Source: a virus. From it: a stretch of DNA of 37,925 bases. Both the position numbers and the translations under genes were made by a program. Under the pieces are notes generated by a model. The model was given only the letters and a program-made list of their open reading frames with translations, had not been told where the DNA came from and searched no databases. Location of the stretch: IMG/VR virus record IMGVR_UViG_3300033144_001334, positions 1 through 37,925 of that record, one strand, 5' to 3'. Positions 6,897 through 15,881 of the stretch are shown here, one piece after another; position 1 is the first letter of the stretch; every line of letters begins with the position of its first letter.

Positions 6897-6899
6897 TTG
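6892..6899 (+). promoter_or_regulatory. Bacteroidota-type -7 promoter element TATATTTG
   Basis: It matches TAnnTTTG, lies in the 77-base gap between two fibre genes and is 15 bases from the ATG at 6915. It is partly buried in the inverted repeat 6848-6896, which suggests control of the downstream fibre unit. No clear -33 TTG is visible at the usual spacing. Confidence 0.55.
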
Positions 6900-6914
6900 T
6901 AAAAATCTATTTTT

Positions 6915-9797
6915 ATGGCACTTTTTTTATCTGACAATATCTATGGCGATGATGTAAAGGTTCAATTTGGTAACGTCTGCTATGGTAGCGGTTCATATAC
7001 AGGATTTCCGTACATTAAGTGGACAGCTCATGCGAGTTGTAATTCAGGTTCAGGTAACTGGGATTTTGAGAATCAGTATCAACTTATGAGTATCAATACT
7101 GGTGGATTGATCATAGGTCAAGAAATATCTCCTGGTCACGCAGCTAATGGACTTTTAGCTTCTTTTACTGGTGGTGCAGTTGCACTTAACCACGTTAACA
7201 ATGGGGTTACAAATAGATTATTAACAACATCAAGTGGAGTTGACATAACTGGTCAATTAGACATAAGCACTATAAATAATGCTACCAGTGATACTGATAA
7301 GTTTTTAGTTAGTGACGGAGGAGTAGTTAAGTACAGAACAGGAGCTGAGGTACTTTCTGATATTGGTGCAGGATCAGGAACAGTAACAAGCGTTGCGGCA
7401 TTAACATTAGGAACATCTGGAACCGACTTATCCAGTTCAGTAGCAAACTCTACCTCTACCCCTGTAATAACTTTAAATGTTCCTACTGCTTCATCAGCTA
7501 ATAGAGGTGCTTTATCATCATCAGATTGGTCAACATTTAATGGAAAAATGTCTAATTTTACCATACAAGGTGATTCAGGAAGCTCAACAGTATCAAGTGG
7601 AAATACAGTAGATATTGCAGGAGGAACAGGTATTACTACTGCTGAAAGCTCAAGAACCGTAACAATAACAAATTCTAAACCTTTTGATGGAATAGCAGTT
7701 GCAGGAACTTCAGGTGGTAGTACAACAATATCAAATAACGGAACTATAACAATAGCCGCTGGTTCAGGTATAACAACAACAAATAGTAGTGGAACAATAA
7801 CAATAGCTGCAACGGGGGGAGGCGGATCAATGTCTTCATGGACAATTCAAGGTGATTCAGGTAGTTCATCTGTATCAGACGGACAAACAATGGATGTTGC
7901 AGGAGGAACTTATATAACAACATCTGAGTCATCAAGAACCTTAACAGTAAATCACGATGCTACAACAAGAACTGATACAACAAGTTCTGCATCTCCTGGT
8001 TCAGCAGGTACATTTGCTGTTATAGACTCAATGACAACTAATGCTACTGGTCACGTAACAGATGTAAATACAAAAACTGTAACAATGCCATCAGTAGGAG
8101 TAACAAGTGTAAACTTTAAAACTGATGGTAACTCGTTAAACGTAGCATCAAATTCAGTTACAGGGTCTGGTACTATGACAGGAGTGTGGCAAGGAACATC
8201 ATCTCAATATGTAAATGGTGAGGGTGATTTAGTAGCATTCCCATCTATTCCAACTGACACAAATAATTATGTTACTGGTGGTGGTATATCATCAGGAGTA
8301 GTAACCCTTTCAAGACTTGGCCTTTCTAACGTAACTTTTAACATTAATAACAATCAGATAACAAACGGTGCGGGTTACACCACAAATACAGGAACAGTTA
8401 CAAGTGTTACGGGTACTGCACCTGTAGTTTCTTCAGGAGGAACAACTCCTGCTATTTCTATGGCTGCGGCAACTACTTCGGTTGACGGATATTTAACATC
8501 AGGAAATTTTACAACTTTCAATAATAAAATGACTAATTTCACTATTGAGGCTGACACTGGTGGTGCGGCAACAATAGCTAATGGTGATGCTATAGATATA
8601 ATTGGAGGTTCAAATATAACAACACATCGTTCAGGAAATAATATAACTATAAATTCACAGGCATCAGGTACAGTTGTTAGTGTTGGCTTAGCTGTTCCAT
8701 CGGCCTTTACAGTTTCGGGGTCACCTATAACAACAACGGGGACATTTACAATAGCAGGTGCAGGAACTTCATCTCAATATGTAAGAGGAGACGGAGGTTT
8801 AGCTACTTTCCCAACTATACCGCCAGCAGGAGTAACTTCAGTAGCTACAGGAAGTGGACTAACTGGTGGAACAATAACAAGTACAGGAACTGTATCCGTA
8901 GACTATGGTTCAAATGGATTAATTGCTGACTGTCCAGGAGGTACAGGGTCAATAGATGAAAACGATTTTATCATGGTAGGTAGAGATTCGTCAGCATCAG
9001 GTGAAACACGAACATATGAAATACAAGAAATAACAGCTCTTGCACCTCAAGGTACGGTTACTTCGGTAGGAATAACAGCAGGTACAGGAATAAGTGTGTC
9101 TGGCTCACCGATAACTTCTTCAGGAAGTATTACCATAACAAATACTATTACTAATAACAATCAATTAACAAACGGAGCAGGGTATACAACAAATACTGGT
9201 ACGGTAACTTCAGTTAGTGCAGCCAACCCGAATAGTGGTGGTGCGGCAGGATTTCCACTTTTTATTTCGGGTACAGCTTCAACAACACCAATAGTAAACC
9301 TAAACCAAGGACAGATAACAGGAACAAAAGTATCTTCAGCCACTGGTGGAGGAGTTACAAGTGGAACTTGGAATGCTAATACTCAATTAGATTTAACTGA
9401 CAACACAGATTACTCTTATCAAGGTGAAGTAGTTTATTTTGGATCTGCATCAGGAACCTTAACTCAAGGAAAACTATATGTTCTAACTACACCTGATGCT
9501 GAATGGGCTGCTGCTCAAGCAAATTCTCAAAGTAAAACAGCAGGATTATTAGCTATAGCACTTGGAACTTCAGTTTCAGCTGGTATGTTAACCAGAGGTA
9601 TTTATACTTTAAGTTATGTTTCAACAGGTTCATCTGGGGGATCACCTTTATATATAGAAAGTGCAAGCTCGGGAGTAGTAACACATGAGCCGCCATCTGG
9701 AACAGGTAAGTTTGTAAGAATTGTAGGTACACAGTTAGACGCAACTAACGGTCAAATATTTTTCCATCCTGACAATACATTTATAGAGCTATCATAA
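6915..9797 (+). CDS. Long modular tail fibre protein, 960 aa
   Basis: 960 residues. The N-terminal 120 residues differ from the other fibres and include a Cys-containing, aromatic segment (GFPYIKWTAHASCNSGSGNW). Then come typical Bacteroidota phage fibre modules: SSANRGALSSSDWSTFNGKM, three GDSG repeats, a DTTSSASPGSAGT module shared with the previous gene, and GTSSQYVNGEGDLVAFPSIP with its repeat GTSSQYVRGDGGLATFPTIP. The C-terminus ends FVRIVGTQL ... IFFHPDNTFIELS, a fibre-tip motif frequent in marine phages. Its own promoter with a hairpin lies upstream, and the next gene starts 1 base after the stop. A receptor-binding role is inferred from composition and motifs. Confidence 0.87.
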   Translation: MALFLSDNIYGDDVKVQFGNVCYGSGSYTGFPYIKWTAHASCNSGSGNWDFENQYQLMSINTGGLIIGQEISPGHAANGLLASFTGGAVALNHVNNGVTNRLLTTSSGVDITGQLDISTINNATSDTDKFLVSDGGVVKYRTGAEVLSDIGAGSGTVTSVAALTLGTSGTDLSSSVANSTSTPVITLNVPTASSANRGALSSSDWSTFNGKMSNFTIQGDSGSSTVSSGNTVDIAGGTGITTAESSRTVTITNSKPFDGIAVAGTSGGSTTISNNGTITIAAGSGITTTNSSGTITIAATGGGGSMSSWTIQGDSGSSSVSDGQTMDVAGGTYITTSESSRTLTVNHDATTRTDTTSSASPGSAGTFAVIDSMTTNATGHVTDVNTKTVTMPSVGVTSVNFKTDGNSLNVASNSVTGSGTMTGVWQGTSSQYVNGEGDLVAFPSIPTDTNNYVTGGGISSGVVTLSRLGLSNVTFNINNNQITNGAGYTTNTGTVTSVTGTAPVVSSGGTTPAISMAAATTSVDGYLTSGNFTTFNNKMTNFTIEADTGGAATIANGDAIDIIGGSNITTHRSGNNITINSQASGTVVSVGLAVPSAFTVSGSPITTTGTFTIAGAGTSSQYVRGDGGLATFPTIPPAGVTSVATGSGLTGGTITSTGTVSVDYGSNGLIADCPGGTGSIDENDFIMVGRDSSASGETRTYEIQEITALAPQGTVTSVGITAGTGISVSGSPITSSGSITITNTITNNNQLTNGAGYTTNTGTVTSVSAANPNSGGAAGFPLFISGTASTTPIVNLNQGQITGTKVSSATGGGVTSGTWNANTQLDLTDNTDYSYQGEVVYFGSASGTLTQGKLYVLTTPDAEWAAAQANSQSKTAGLLAIALGTSVSAGMLTRGIYTLSYVSTGSSGGSPLYIESASSGVVTHEPPSGTGKFVRIVGTQLDATNGQIFFHPDNTFIELS
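7554..8625 (+). repeat. Three GDSG-type fibre repeats (protein-level)
   Basis: Units start near 7554 (NFTIQGDSGSS), 7836 (SWTIQGDSGSS) and 8535 (NFTIEADTGG). Each continues into a GGT/GGS-x-IT motif. They are related to the four units at 4744-5575, so one module family occurs seven times across two neighbouring genes. Confidence 0.75.
7953..8090 (+). repeat. DTTSS fibre module, copy 2 (138 bp)
   Basis: It encodes HDATTRTDTTSSASPGSAGT, then NATGHVTDVNTKTVTMP. It has exactly the same length as the copy at 5317-5454 and matches at most residues, indicating duplication or exchange between adjacent fibre genes. Confidence 0.8.
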
Positions 9798-9798
9798 T

Positions 9799-10695
9799 AT
9801 GGCTACTATATCTAAATTAAATACTATAGCCACAACCGCTATCAATAAGGTTGATTCGGTTAATTTAACAAGTATAGAAAAAATTAATACTATTGAAACT
9901 CCTGCAAGTTTTACAGTAGATTATTCTGTAGAGTTAAATGGTAGTTCTCAATATATTGATTTAGGAAATCAAACTTCATCGGTATTAAATCCATCTCAAG
10001 CTTCTATTAATAGTAGTGGACTGACTTTAACAGCTTGGGTATACATAGACACTCTTGGTACGGGTGGTGGAGATTTTATTTATGATTTAGGAAATTGTTG
10101 TACTAATAATTACTATGGATTAAAAATGGTGGTTAACGGAAATGGAGCTTTAGTATTTCATGTTATGGGATTAAATCAAGGTTTTGCAGGTGCAGGTAGT
10201 AATAACAGAAATACTATAAGAACAGCTAATTCAGCAATTTCAACGGGACAATGGTATCACTTAGCTATTGTTATACCATCAGGCAGCATGGGTTCTACAC
10301 AAGATAGAGACGAATGGCGTATTTATAAAAATGGTTCTGTAGTAAATCCAAGCACTTATGTTAAGTCAGGACTTCAAACAGTTACTTTAGCATACAATGG
10401 TAATTCAAGTTTAGGAGTGTGGAGAAGAAATAGTAATGTTAACTTTTTTGATGGCGAGTTAAACAATATGGCAGTATTTTCTTCAGCACTTAACGCTACT
10501 AATATATCAGCTATTTATAATTCAGGATCTCCAATAGATTTAAGTACAGATTCAGGTAATTATAATCAGTCAGCTAACCTAATAGCATGGTGGAGATTTA
10601 ATGAAGGAACAGGGACTTCTTACGCAGATAGTTCTACTAATTCATTTACTGGATCAGGAGTCAATACACCAACTTGGAGCACCAATACTCCATAA
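9799..10695 (+). CDS. LamG / concanavalin-A-like lectin domain tail protein, 298 aa
   Basis: 298 residues. Residues 1-35 carry an I-x-K-(L/V/I)-(N/D)-(T/S)-(I/V) repeat (SKLNTIA, NKVDSVN, EKINTIE), a likely virion-attachment segment common in marine phages. Residues 40-290 form one LamG-type jelly roll: VELNGSSQYIDLGN, GLTLTAWVYIDTLG, GQWYHLAIVIPSGS, then LNNMAVFSSALNATNISAIY and LIAWWRFNEGTGTSYADSS. These are the usual Laminin_G_3 landmarks. The fold commonly binds glycans, so it is probably an adhesin for host polysaccharide. It starts 1 base after the 960-residue fibre stop, so the two are probably co-expressed. Confidence 0.87.
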   Translation: MATISKLNTIATTAINKVDSVNLTSIEKINTIETPASFTVDYSVELNGSSQYIDLGNQTSSVLNPSQASINSSGLTLTAWVYIDTLGTGGGDFIYDLGNCCTNNYYGLKMVVNGNGALVFHVMGLNQGFAGAGSNNRNTIRTANSAISTGQWYHLAIVIPSGSMGSTQDRDEWRIYKNGSVVNPSTYVKSGLQTVTLAYNGNSSLGVWRRNSNVNFFDGELNNMAVFSSALNATNISAIYNSGSPIDLSTDSGNYNQSANLIAWWRFNEGTGTSYADSSTNSFTGSGVNTPTWSTNTP

Positions 10696-10717
10696 TAACT
10701 ACATAAAAAATTATTTG

Positions 10718-10725
10718 TATCTTTG
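10718..10725 (+). promoter_or_regulatory. Bacteroidota-type -7 promoter element TATCTTTG
   Basis: It matches TAnnTTTG in the 73-base gap before the gene at 10769. The remaining leader (about 43 bases) is nearly pure A/T, as expected for Bacteroidota translation start regions. No clear -33 element is seen. Confidence 0.55.
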
Positions 10726-10768
10726 TTAAAATAATAACTAATTAAATATTAATTTAAATAATAATATA

Positions 10769-11038
10769 ATGGCAAAAAAAGAAGTAAAATTAACTACAGA
10801 AGAATTAAACAAATTACAAAATCTTCAAAAAGATTATAACAATATAAAAATGCAATTAGGCGATACTTTATTACAACAAAACGCACTAATGGAAAAAGTT
10901 GCAGAAATTAGAAAATCTTTTTCAGAAGAAGAAGGACCATTAATGGAAAAGTATGGAAAAAATGCTACCATTAATTTAGAGACAGGTATAGTAACTGAAA
11001 ACCAAGAAGAAACTCCTGATTTAAAGATAACCAAATAA
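10769..11038 (+). CDS. Small coiled-coil phage protein, 89 aa
   Basis: 89 residues. Residues 3-52 form a long amphipathic helix (VKLTTEELNKLQNLQKDYNN, then IKMQLGDTLLQQNALMEKV) with heptad leucines and high charge. Residues 53-89 are acidic with a short strand motif (NATINLETGIVT). It looks like a prefoldin-like or chaperone-like small helper; similar proteins occur in Bacteroidota phages beside fibre genes, but no function is established to my knowledge. It has its own promoter and lies 12 bases before the 1559-residue fibre. A role in assembling that fibre is an inference from position. Confidence 0.75.
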   Translation: MAKKEVKLTTEELNKLQNLQKDYNNIKMQLGDTLLQQNALMEKVAEIRKSFSEEEGPLMEKYGKNATINLETGIVTENQEETPDLKITK

Positions 11039-11050
11039 AAATGAAACTAT

Positions 11051-14000
11051 ATGGCTAAAATATTCAATACTACGGTATATCCTACTATTGTTCCTGCAGC
11101 AACTGATTTATTAATAGGAACAGATGTAAGCGATAACAACAAAACCGTAACATTTAAAATTAGCGATATAGTAGGAGGAGGAGGTGCAGCACAAGACTTA
11201 GCCTCTGTTCTTGGTGTAGGAAACACTGCATCTAACAATATAACACTAACAGGTACGGGAATACTGACAGCAGTTGATGTATTCCCTACTGTTATTTCTG
11301 CAGGGGTTCAAGGAGCACATGGTACAAATGGACAGTTTCTTATGTCTACGGGTACAGGTTTACAATGGAATACTCCTTCAGGAGGTACGGTAACTTGGAA
11401 CGATGCTGTTAGTAATGGAAATACAGTTTCTTCACAAAATATATTTTTATCTGATGGTAGTTTTACTATTACACAACCAGGTTCAGTAGCAGCTCAATTA
11501 TCGGGAGATGTAAATACAACATTAAATTGGGCGGGAATTGCTGACTTTAGAAACAATGTTTTAATTGGTGATCCAACGGGATCGGCAGGAGGTTATAAAC
11601 TACAACTGCAACAATTAACAGAATTATGGGTGGAAGATGGTGTGACGCCTGGTACTCAAAGCAAAGGTGTTGCAGGACAATTTCTTATGTCTACAGCAAC
11701 TGGTGTACAATGGTCATCAGCACCTTCATTAACCTCTCCAACACTTCAAGATGTATGCACACCTACCTCATCAGGAGATAATGTATTAACAGGAGTTGGT
11801 ATTAGTTTTGTAGGTACAAATGCGGGAAGCACAACTGATTTTGATGAAAATACAATTCTACAATCTACAGGAACTGTTAATATAGTAGGAAATGCTGATA
11901 TAACTGTACCAACAACACAAGGTTTTTTAAATATTAATGGGGGTGCTATAGATATAAAAGGAGATTACACTGAGTTTAGATTAAAAGGTAATCCAGGTAC
12001 ATTAGGTCAACTTTTAGTTTCACAAGGAAGTTTACAAACTCCAATTTGGAGTACCATATCAGGATTAAATCAAGATTTACAAAGTGTTTTAGATAGTGGT
12101 AACACAGCTAATGGTGCAAACGCTAATATTACTTTAACTGGTAATGGAGACTTAACAGTAGCTTCAACTGAGGGTATATTAACACTAAATGCAGGAGCTT
12201 TATATTTAACAGGAAGTTATACTCCAATATATTTAGGTGCTACACCAGGTTCAGCTGGTCAAGTGTTAACATCAGCGGGACCATTTTTAACACCAACATG
12301 GACAACTGTTAGTGGAAGCGGAACAGTTGATAGTGTAACAGGAATTAATTCAAATTACATAGCAACAACAACAGGAGGAACAGCAGCTGACCCTACAATA
12401 CTTGCATCTTTAAGTCTTACGGGAACTTCAACAGCGATAGGAACAGGAGTTGCTATTGGTTCAGATATATCTGTAAATGGTACAAATTATACACCAACAA
12501 ACAATGTTGTATGTGGTACAGTTACAGGTTCAGGTTCAGGATTTACAATAAACGTATTAAGCACTTCACTTCAAAATACTACAGACTATGAGATGGTATC
12601 GGGAGGTTCGGGATATGCTAATGGTGATACAGTAGAAGTGCCTGGTTCATCAGGAGGTGTAACAGCTATAATACAAATTTTTAATGTTGCATCCGATAGA
12701 TATTATGACGATAGAGGTAAATTTTCATTACCTCAAGGAGCTGATTGGGATTTAGCTTTTACAAATGCTGCTACAGGTATACCTGTTACAGTCTCAATAG
12801 CATCTGGTCAAGGAGGTTCAGGATACTCTGACCCAACTACTACAGGAGTAGCTGTAGGTTCAAATGGTTTGGTTGTAACTTTAAATACATCAGGTGGAGT
12901 AGCACAAACAGCTACAATTACTACTCCAGGAACAAACTATTCAGCAGGTACGTCATTCTCAGGTTTATCAGGAGGTACGGGTTCAGGAACTACTGTAGTA
13001 GTAGATACTGTAAAAGGAGATAGCACATTAAGAAATTCAGATGGAACACGAAGTAGTGAAGTAACATTTAAACAAGGAACTAATATAGAATTTGTAAGAA
13101 GTATAAACAGTGGTGAGGTTACAATAAATTCAAGTTCAGGAGGAGGTTCAGTTACTTCAGTAGGTGCAACAAGCACCAACTCTACTCTTTTAATAGGAGG
13201 GAGTCCAATTACAACATCAGGTACTTTAGATATAGAACTTCCAGCTACAAGTGTTACTGCAGGTTCATATACAGCAACTAATCTTACAGTTGATGCATAT
13301 GGTAGAATTACAGCAGCTGCAAATGGTAGTGCTGGTTCAAACACAACATATGATTTAACATCTTCTCAAACTGGTCCTGTAACATTAATGACAAACCCAT
13401 CAGGAGGAACAGGTTATATAGCGGGATCAACACTTCCTACATCAGTTGTTACAGGTGGAGGTGATGGGAATTTAACTGTATTAGTTGGAACAGTTACAAC
13501 TGGTGGTGTTATTGGAACTAATCAAATTACAGTTGTTGCTGCAGGAACGGGATATTCACCTGGAGACACATTTACTGTAAATGGTCCAGGTAATGATGTT
13601 ACTGGTGTGGTTAGTGAAGTTTCAGCTGCTTCAGCTAAAGTTAATTTAATACCATCAACAGGAACAACAGACTCTGTTATACTAAAAGAAGGGTCAAATA
13701 TTGTATTAAAAGATAACGGTGCTAATCAAATAGAAATTTCAGCATTAGGTACTTTTTCATTTGATATAGGAACAGTACCATCAACACAAGTTGGATTAAT
13801 AGATGCAACAAATAACGCATTAACTTTTAAAGAAAAAGAAGTAACCATTGGTTCATCAGCAAATTTAAAATATATATCTCTATCAATTGCTCCATCATCA
13901 AATCAACTTTCTGTTGGGTTAAATGCTGATACTTCAGCATTAGATGATAATACTAAAGTAACACACTTTTTAAGAGCTGATAATACTTGGGGAATACCAG

Positions 14001-15730
14001 CATCAACAACGGGTATATCTTCATTAAATACTTTAACAGGTAATGTAGTATTAAATGAAAGTGGAGATACAGTTGTTGGGTTAAAAGCTGCAGCTACTAT
14101 TGCTGTAGTTGGTGGTCAATTAGGAACGGGTTATGTAGCTGGTCAATACTATCCTACTACAAAATTAGTTGCAGCTGATTCAAACGCTCAAGGTATAGTC
14201 GTTAAAGTTACTTCAGTTGACGGAGTTGGTGGTGTGACAGGTGTTGATTTATATTCTGCAGGAAGAAATTGGACTGCAACAGATACCTTTACTATTGATT
14301 TTGGAACAACACTATGTAGATGTCAAGTGGTTAGTGTAGTAGCTACTACATCTATAGGAATTAATTCTTGGAGAGGTTTATCAGGAATAGCTTCAAGTAC
14401 CCAATCAGGTGTAAAAACAAGTAATCTTCCTCGTTTTGAGTCTGATTTGATTGCATACAGTAGTAGTCTTTCAGAAATTGACGGAGATGGGACAGGTTCT
14501 TTTACAGAAACAGGTTTAAGATTTGGAAACTTTAATGCTGTTCCCAGAAACGGTCATCAAATTTATGTTCAAGGAGATATTGGTTCTGTTACTACTAAAA
14601 ACTTTCCTAATATAAGATTAGGTTACGCACAGTCAGGGTTTGGTACAGGAGCACAAAACAACATAGCAATTGGTCATTCAGGTTTACAAGGTATAACTAC
14701 AGGTGATGATAATATAGCTATTGGAGCCAGAGTACTACAAGATTTACAAACGGGTTCAAATAACATAGCAATAGGAGATAACACATATGGAAATGGTATA
14801 AGTGCGAATCGTGTTGTTGATAACAGTATAGCTATTGGTAACACAGCTGCTGCAAATGCTTACGGATCAATGGATATTTCTATGGGATACTTAGCAGGTT
14901 CTAATATGATTAACAACACTGCTGATCCTACTTCTTCAGTCCAAATGAATAGAATAGCTATTGGGTATCAAGCAATGACGGGACAAAACACATCTAATGA
15001 TACAAGAATAAGATACAATAATGGTGATATTGCGATTGGTGCTGCAGCTGCTGCATATCAAAAAACTACAAATACCAATTCTTCTGGAAATGGTATTTAT
15101 ATAGGTACAACAGCAGGACAGGGTGTTGTAAACACTACAGCATTTAGGTCAGTATATGACAGTGGAGAACACGTTGTTGTTGGTTCGTCTGCAATGCAAT
15201 ATGGTGCAGGAGGAAGAAAAGGGTATATAGCAATTGGTCATGGAGCTTCTATAGGTAGTTCATCAGCTAATATAGATACATACAACACATCAACATTTGG
15301 TATTGCATTAGGATATGAAGCAGAAGGAACAACGACTCAAACAGTAGGTATAACAAGATCAGGTGTAGGTAATATAGCAATAGGATATCAAGCAAGTGGG
15401 GTATCAGGAGGTGTAGTACAAGGTAATACAATAGCAATAGGTACAAGTGCTATGGCTGAGGGACAAGAATCTATAGCAATAGGACGATTATCAGTAGCAG
15501 GAGATAATGGAAAGATTGGAGGTATTGCAATAGGATTACAAGCTTCTGCACAATTTAACTATTCAATAGCATTAGGAAGAGGAGCAACAGCAACAGACGC
15601 AAATCAATTTGTTGTAGGATCATCTTCTTATAATGTAGGAACTGTAAATTCTGGTACTATTACTCCAGACCACACATGGACTGTAATTATAAATGGAGTT
15701 ACTTATAAAATTCCAATGGTAGAAGTATAA
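11051..15730 (+). CDS. Giant tail fibre with YadA-head-like repeats, 1559 aa
   Basis: 1559 residues, the largest fibre here. Residues 1-40 (MAKIFNTTVYP ... LLIGTDVSDNNKTVTF) share an attachment module with the 239-residue protein at 3047. Residues 40-500 are Gly/Thr-rich shaft with repeated GQFLMSTGTGLQW-like units. At about 505-640, 785-855 and 1015-1100 there are G-x-G-Y-x-x-G-D segments (AGTGYSPGDTFTVNG type), also found in the 408-residue protein at 25535. A SYTATNLTVDAYGRITAAANG unit links to the 881-residue fibre. Residues 1200-1525 hold about 15 (N/G)xIAIGxxA repeats, the signature of YadA/Hia head beta-rolls. The end, TWTVIINGVTYKIPMVEV, is a frequent marine-phage fibre terminus. It is probably a trimeric receptor-binding fibre. 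Confidence 0.88.
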   Translation: MAKIFNTTVYPTIVPAATDLLIGTDVSDNNKTVTFKISDIVGGGGAAQDLASVLGVGNTASNNITLTGTGILTAVDVFPTVISAGVQGAHGTNGQFLMSTGTGLQWNTPSGGTVTWNDAVSNGNTVSSQNIFLSDGSFTITQPGSVAAQLSGDVNTTLNWAGIADFRNNVLIGDPTGSAGGYKLQLQQLTELWVEDGVTPGTQSKGVAGQFLMSTATGVQWSSAPSLTSPTLQDVCTPTSSGDNVLTGVGISFVGTNAGSTTDFDENTILQSTGTVNIVGNADITVPTTQGFLNINGGAIDIKGDYTEFRLKGNPGTLGQLLVSQGSLQTPIWSTISGLNQDLQSVLDSGNTANGANANITLTGNGDLTVASTEGILTLNAGALYLTGSYTPIYLGATPGSAGQVLTSAGPFLTPTWTTVSGSGTVDSVTGINSNYIATTTGGTAADPTILASLSLTGTSTAIGTGVAIGSDISVNGTNYTPTNNVVCGTVTGSGSGFTINVLSTSLQNTTDYEMVSGGSGYANGDTVEVPGSSGGVTAIIQIFNVASDRYYDDRGKFSLPQGADWDLAFTNAATGIPVTVSIASGQGGSGYSDPTTTGVAVGSNGLVVTLNTSGGVAQTATITTPGTNYSAGTSFSGLSGGTGSGTTVVVDTVKGDSTLRNSDGTRSSEVTFKQGTNIEFVRSINSGEVTINSSSGGGSVTSVGATSTNSTLLIGGSPITTSGTLDIELPATSVTAGSYTATNLTVDAYGRITAAANGSAGSNTTYDLTSSQTGPVTLMTNPSGGTGYIAGSTLPTSVVTGGGDGNLTVLVGTVTTGGVIGTNQITVVAAGTGYSPGDTFTVNGPGNDVTGVVSEVSAASAKVNLIPSTGTTDSVILKEGSNIVLKDNGANQIEISALGTFSFDIGTVPSTQVGLIDATNNALTFKEKEVTIGSSANLKYISLSIAPSSNQLSVGLNADTSALDDNTKVTHFLRADNTWGIPASTTGISSLNTLTGNVVLNESGDTVVGLKAAATIAVVGGQLGTGYVAGQYYPTTKLVAADSNAQGIVVKVTSVDGVGGVTGVDLYSAGRNWTATDTFTIDFGTTLCRCQVVSVVATTSIGINSWRGLSGIASSTQSGVKTSNLPRFESDLIAYSSSLSEIDGDGTGSFTETGLRFGNFNAVPRNGHQIYVQGDIGSVTTKNFPNIRLGYAQSGFGTGAQNNIAIGHSGLQGITTGDDNIAIGARVLQDLQTGSNNIAIGDNTYGNGISANRVVDNSIAIGNTAAANAYGSMDISMGYLAGSNMINNTADPTSSVQMNRIAIGYQAMTGQNTSNDTRIRYNNGDIAIGAAAAAYQKTTNTNSSGNGIYIGTTAGQGVVNTTAFRSVYDSGEHVVVGSSAMQYGAGGRKGYIAIGHGASIGSSSANIDTYNTSTFGIALGYEAEGTTTQTVGITRSGVGNIAIGYQASGVSGGVVQGNTIAIGTSAMAEGQESIAIGRLSVAGDNGKIGGIAIGLQASAQFNYSIALGRGATATDANQFVVGSSSYNVGTVNSGTITPDHTWTVIINGVTYKIPMVEV
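14650..15625 (+). repeat. YadA-head-like IAIG repeat array (protein-level)
   Basis: About 15 copies of x-I-(A/S/Y)-(I/L/M)-G-x-x-A are readable, for example NNIAIGHSGL, DNIAIGARVL, NSIAIGNTAA, NRIAIGYQAM, GYIAIGHGAS, GNIAIGYQAS, ESIAIGRLSV and YSIALGRGAT. Two degenerate copies (VVVGSSAM, FVVGSSSY) also occur. Spacing varies from about 14 to 40 residues, so loops of different lengths would project from a beta-roll. Confidence 0.8.
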
Positions 15731-15740
15731 ATTAAATTAA

Positions 15741-15875
15741 ATGAGAGTAGAATTAAATGAAGAATCTATTAAAAATATCAATCGCTTATTACAATCACTA
15801 CCTATTAGCACATTAGCTATAGTAGAAGAAATAACCGTTGAGATAAATAAAGGTTTAGTAGACGAAAAAAAATAA
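15741..15875 (+). CDS. Small unknown protein, 44 aa
   Basis: 44 residues: MRVELNEESIKNINRLLQSL, then PISTLAIVEEITVEINKGLV and a charged end. Two helices are likely. It starts after an ATTAAATTAA leader 10 bases past the giant fibre stop and ends 6 bases before the next ATG, so packing and leader support a real gene. No family is recognised. Confidence 0.6.
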   Translation: MRVELNEESIKNINRLLQSLPISTLAIVEEITVEINKGLVDEKK

Positions 15876-15881
15876 AATTAA

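Noticed and set aside
4744-8625. Repeats considered as a CRISPR array or DNA-level tandem repeats
   Set aside because: Units are diverged, in frame and irregularly spaced; they are protein modules of fibres.
4192-15730. Diversity-generating retroelement acting on fibre genes
   Set aside because: No reverse transcriptase, template repeat or accessory gene is visible in the window.
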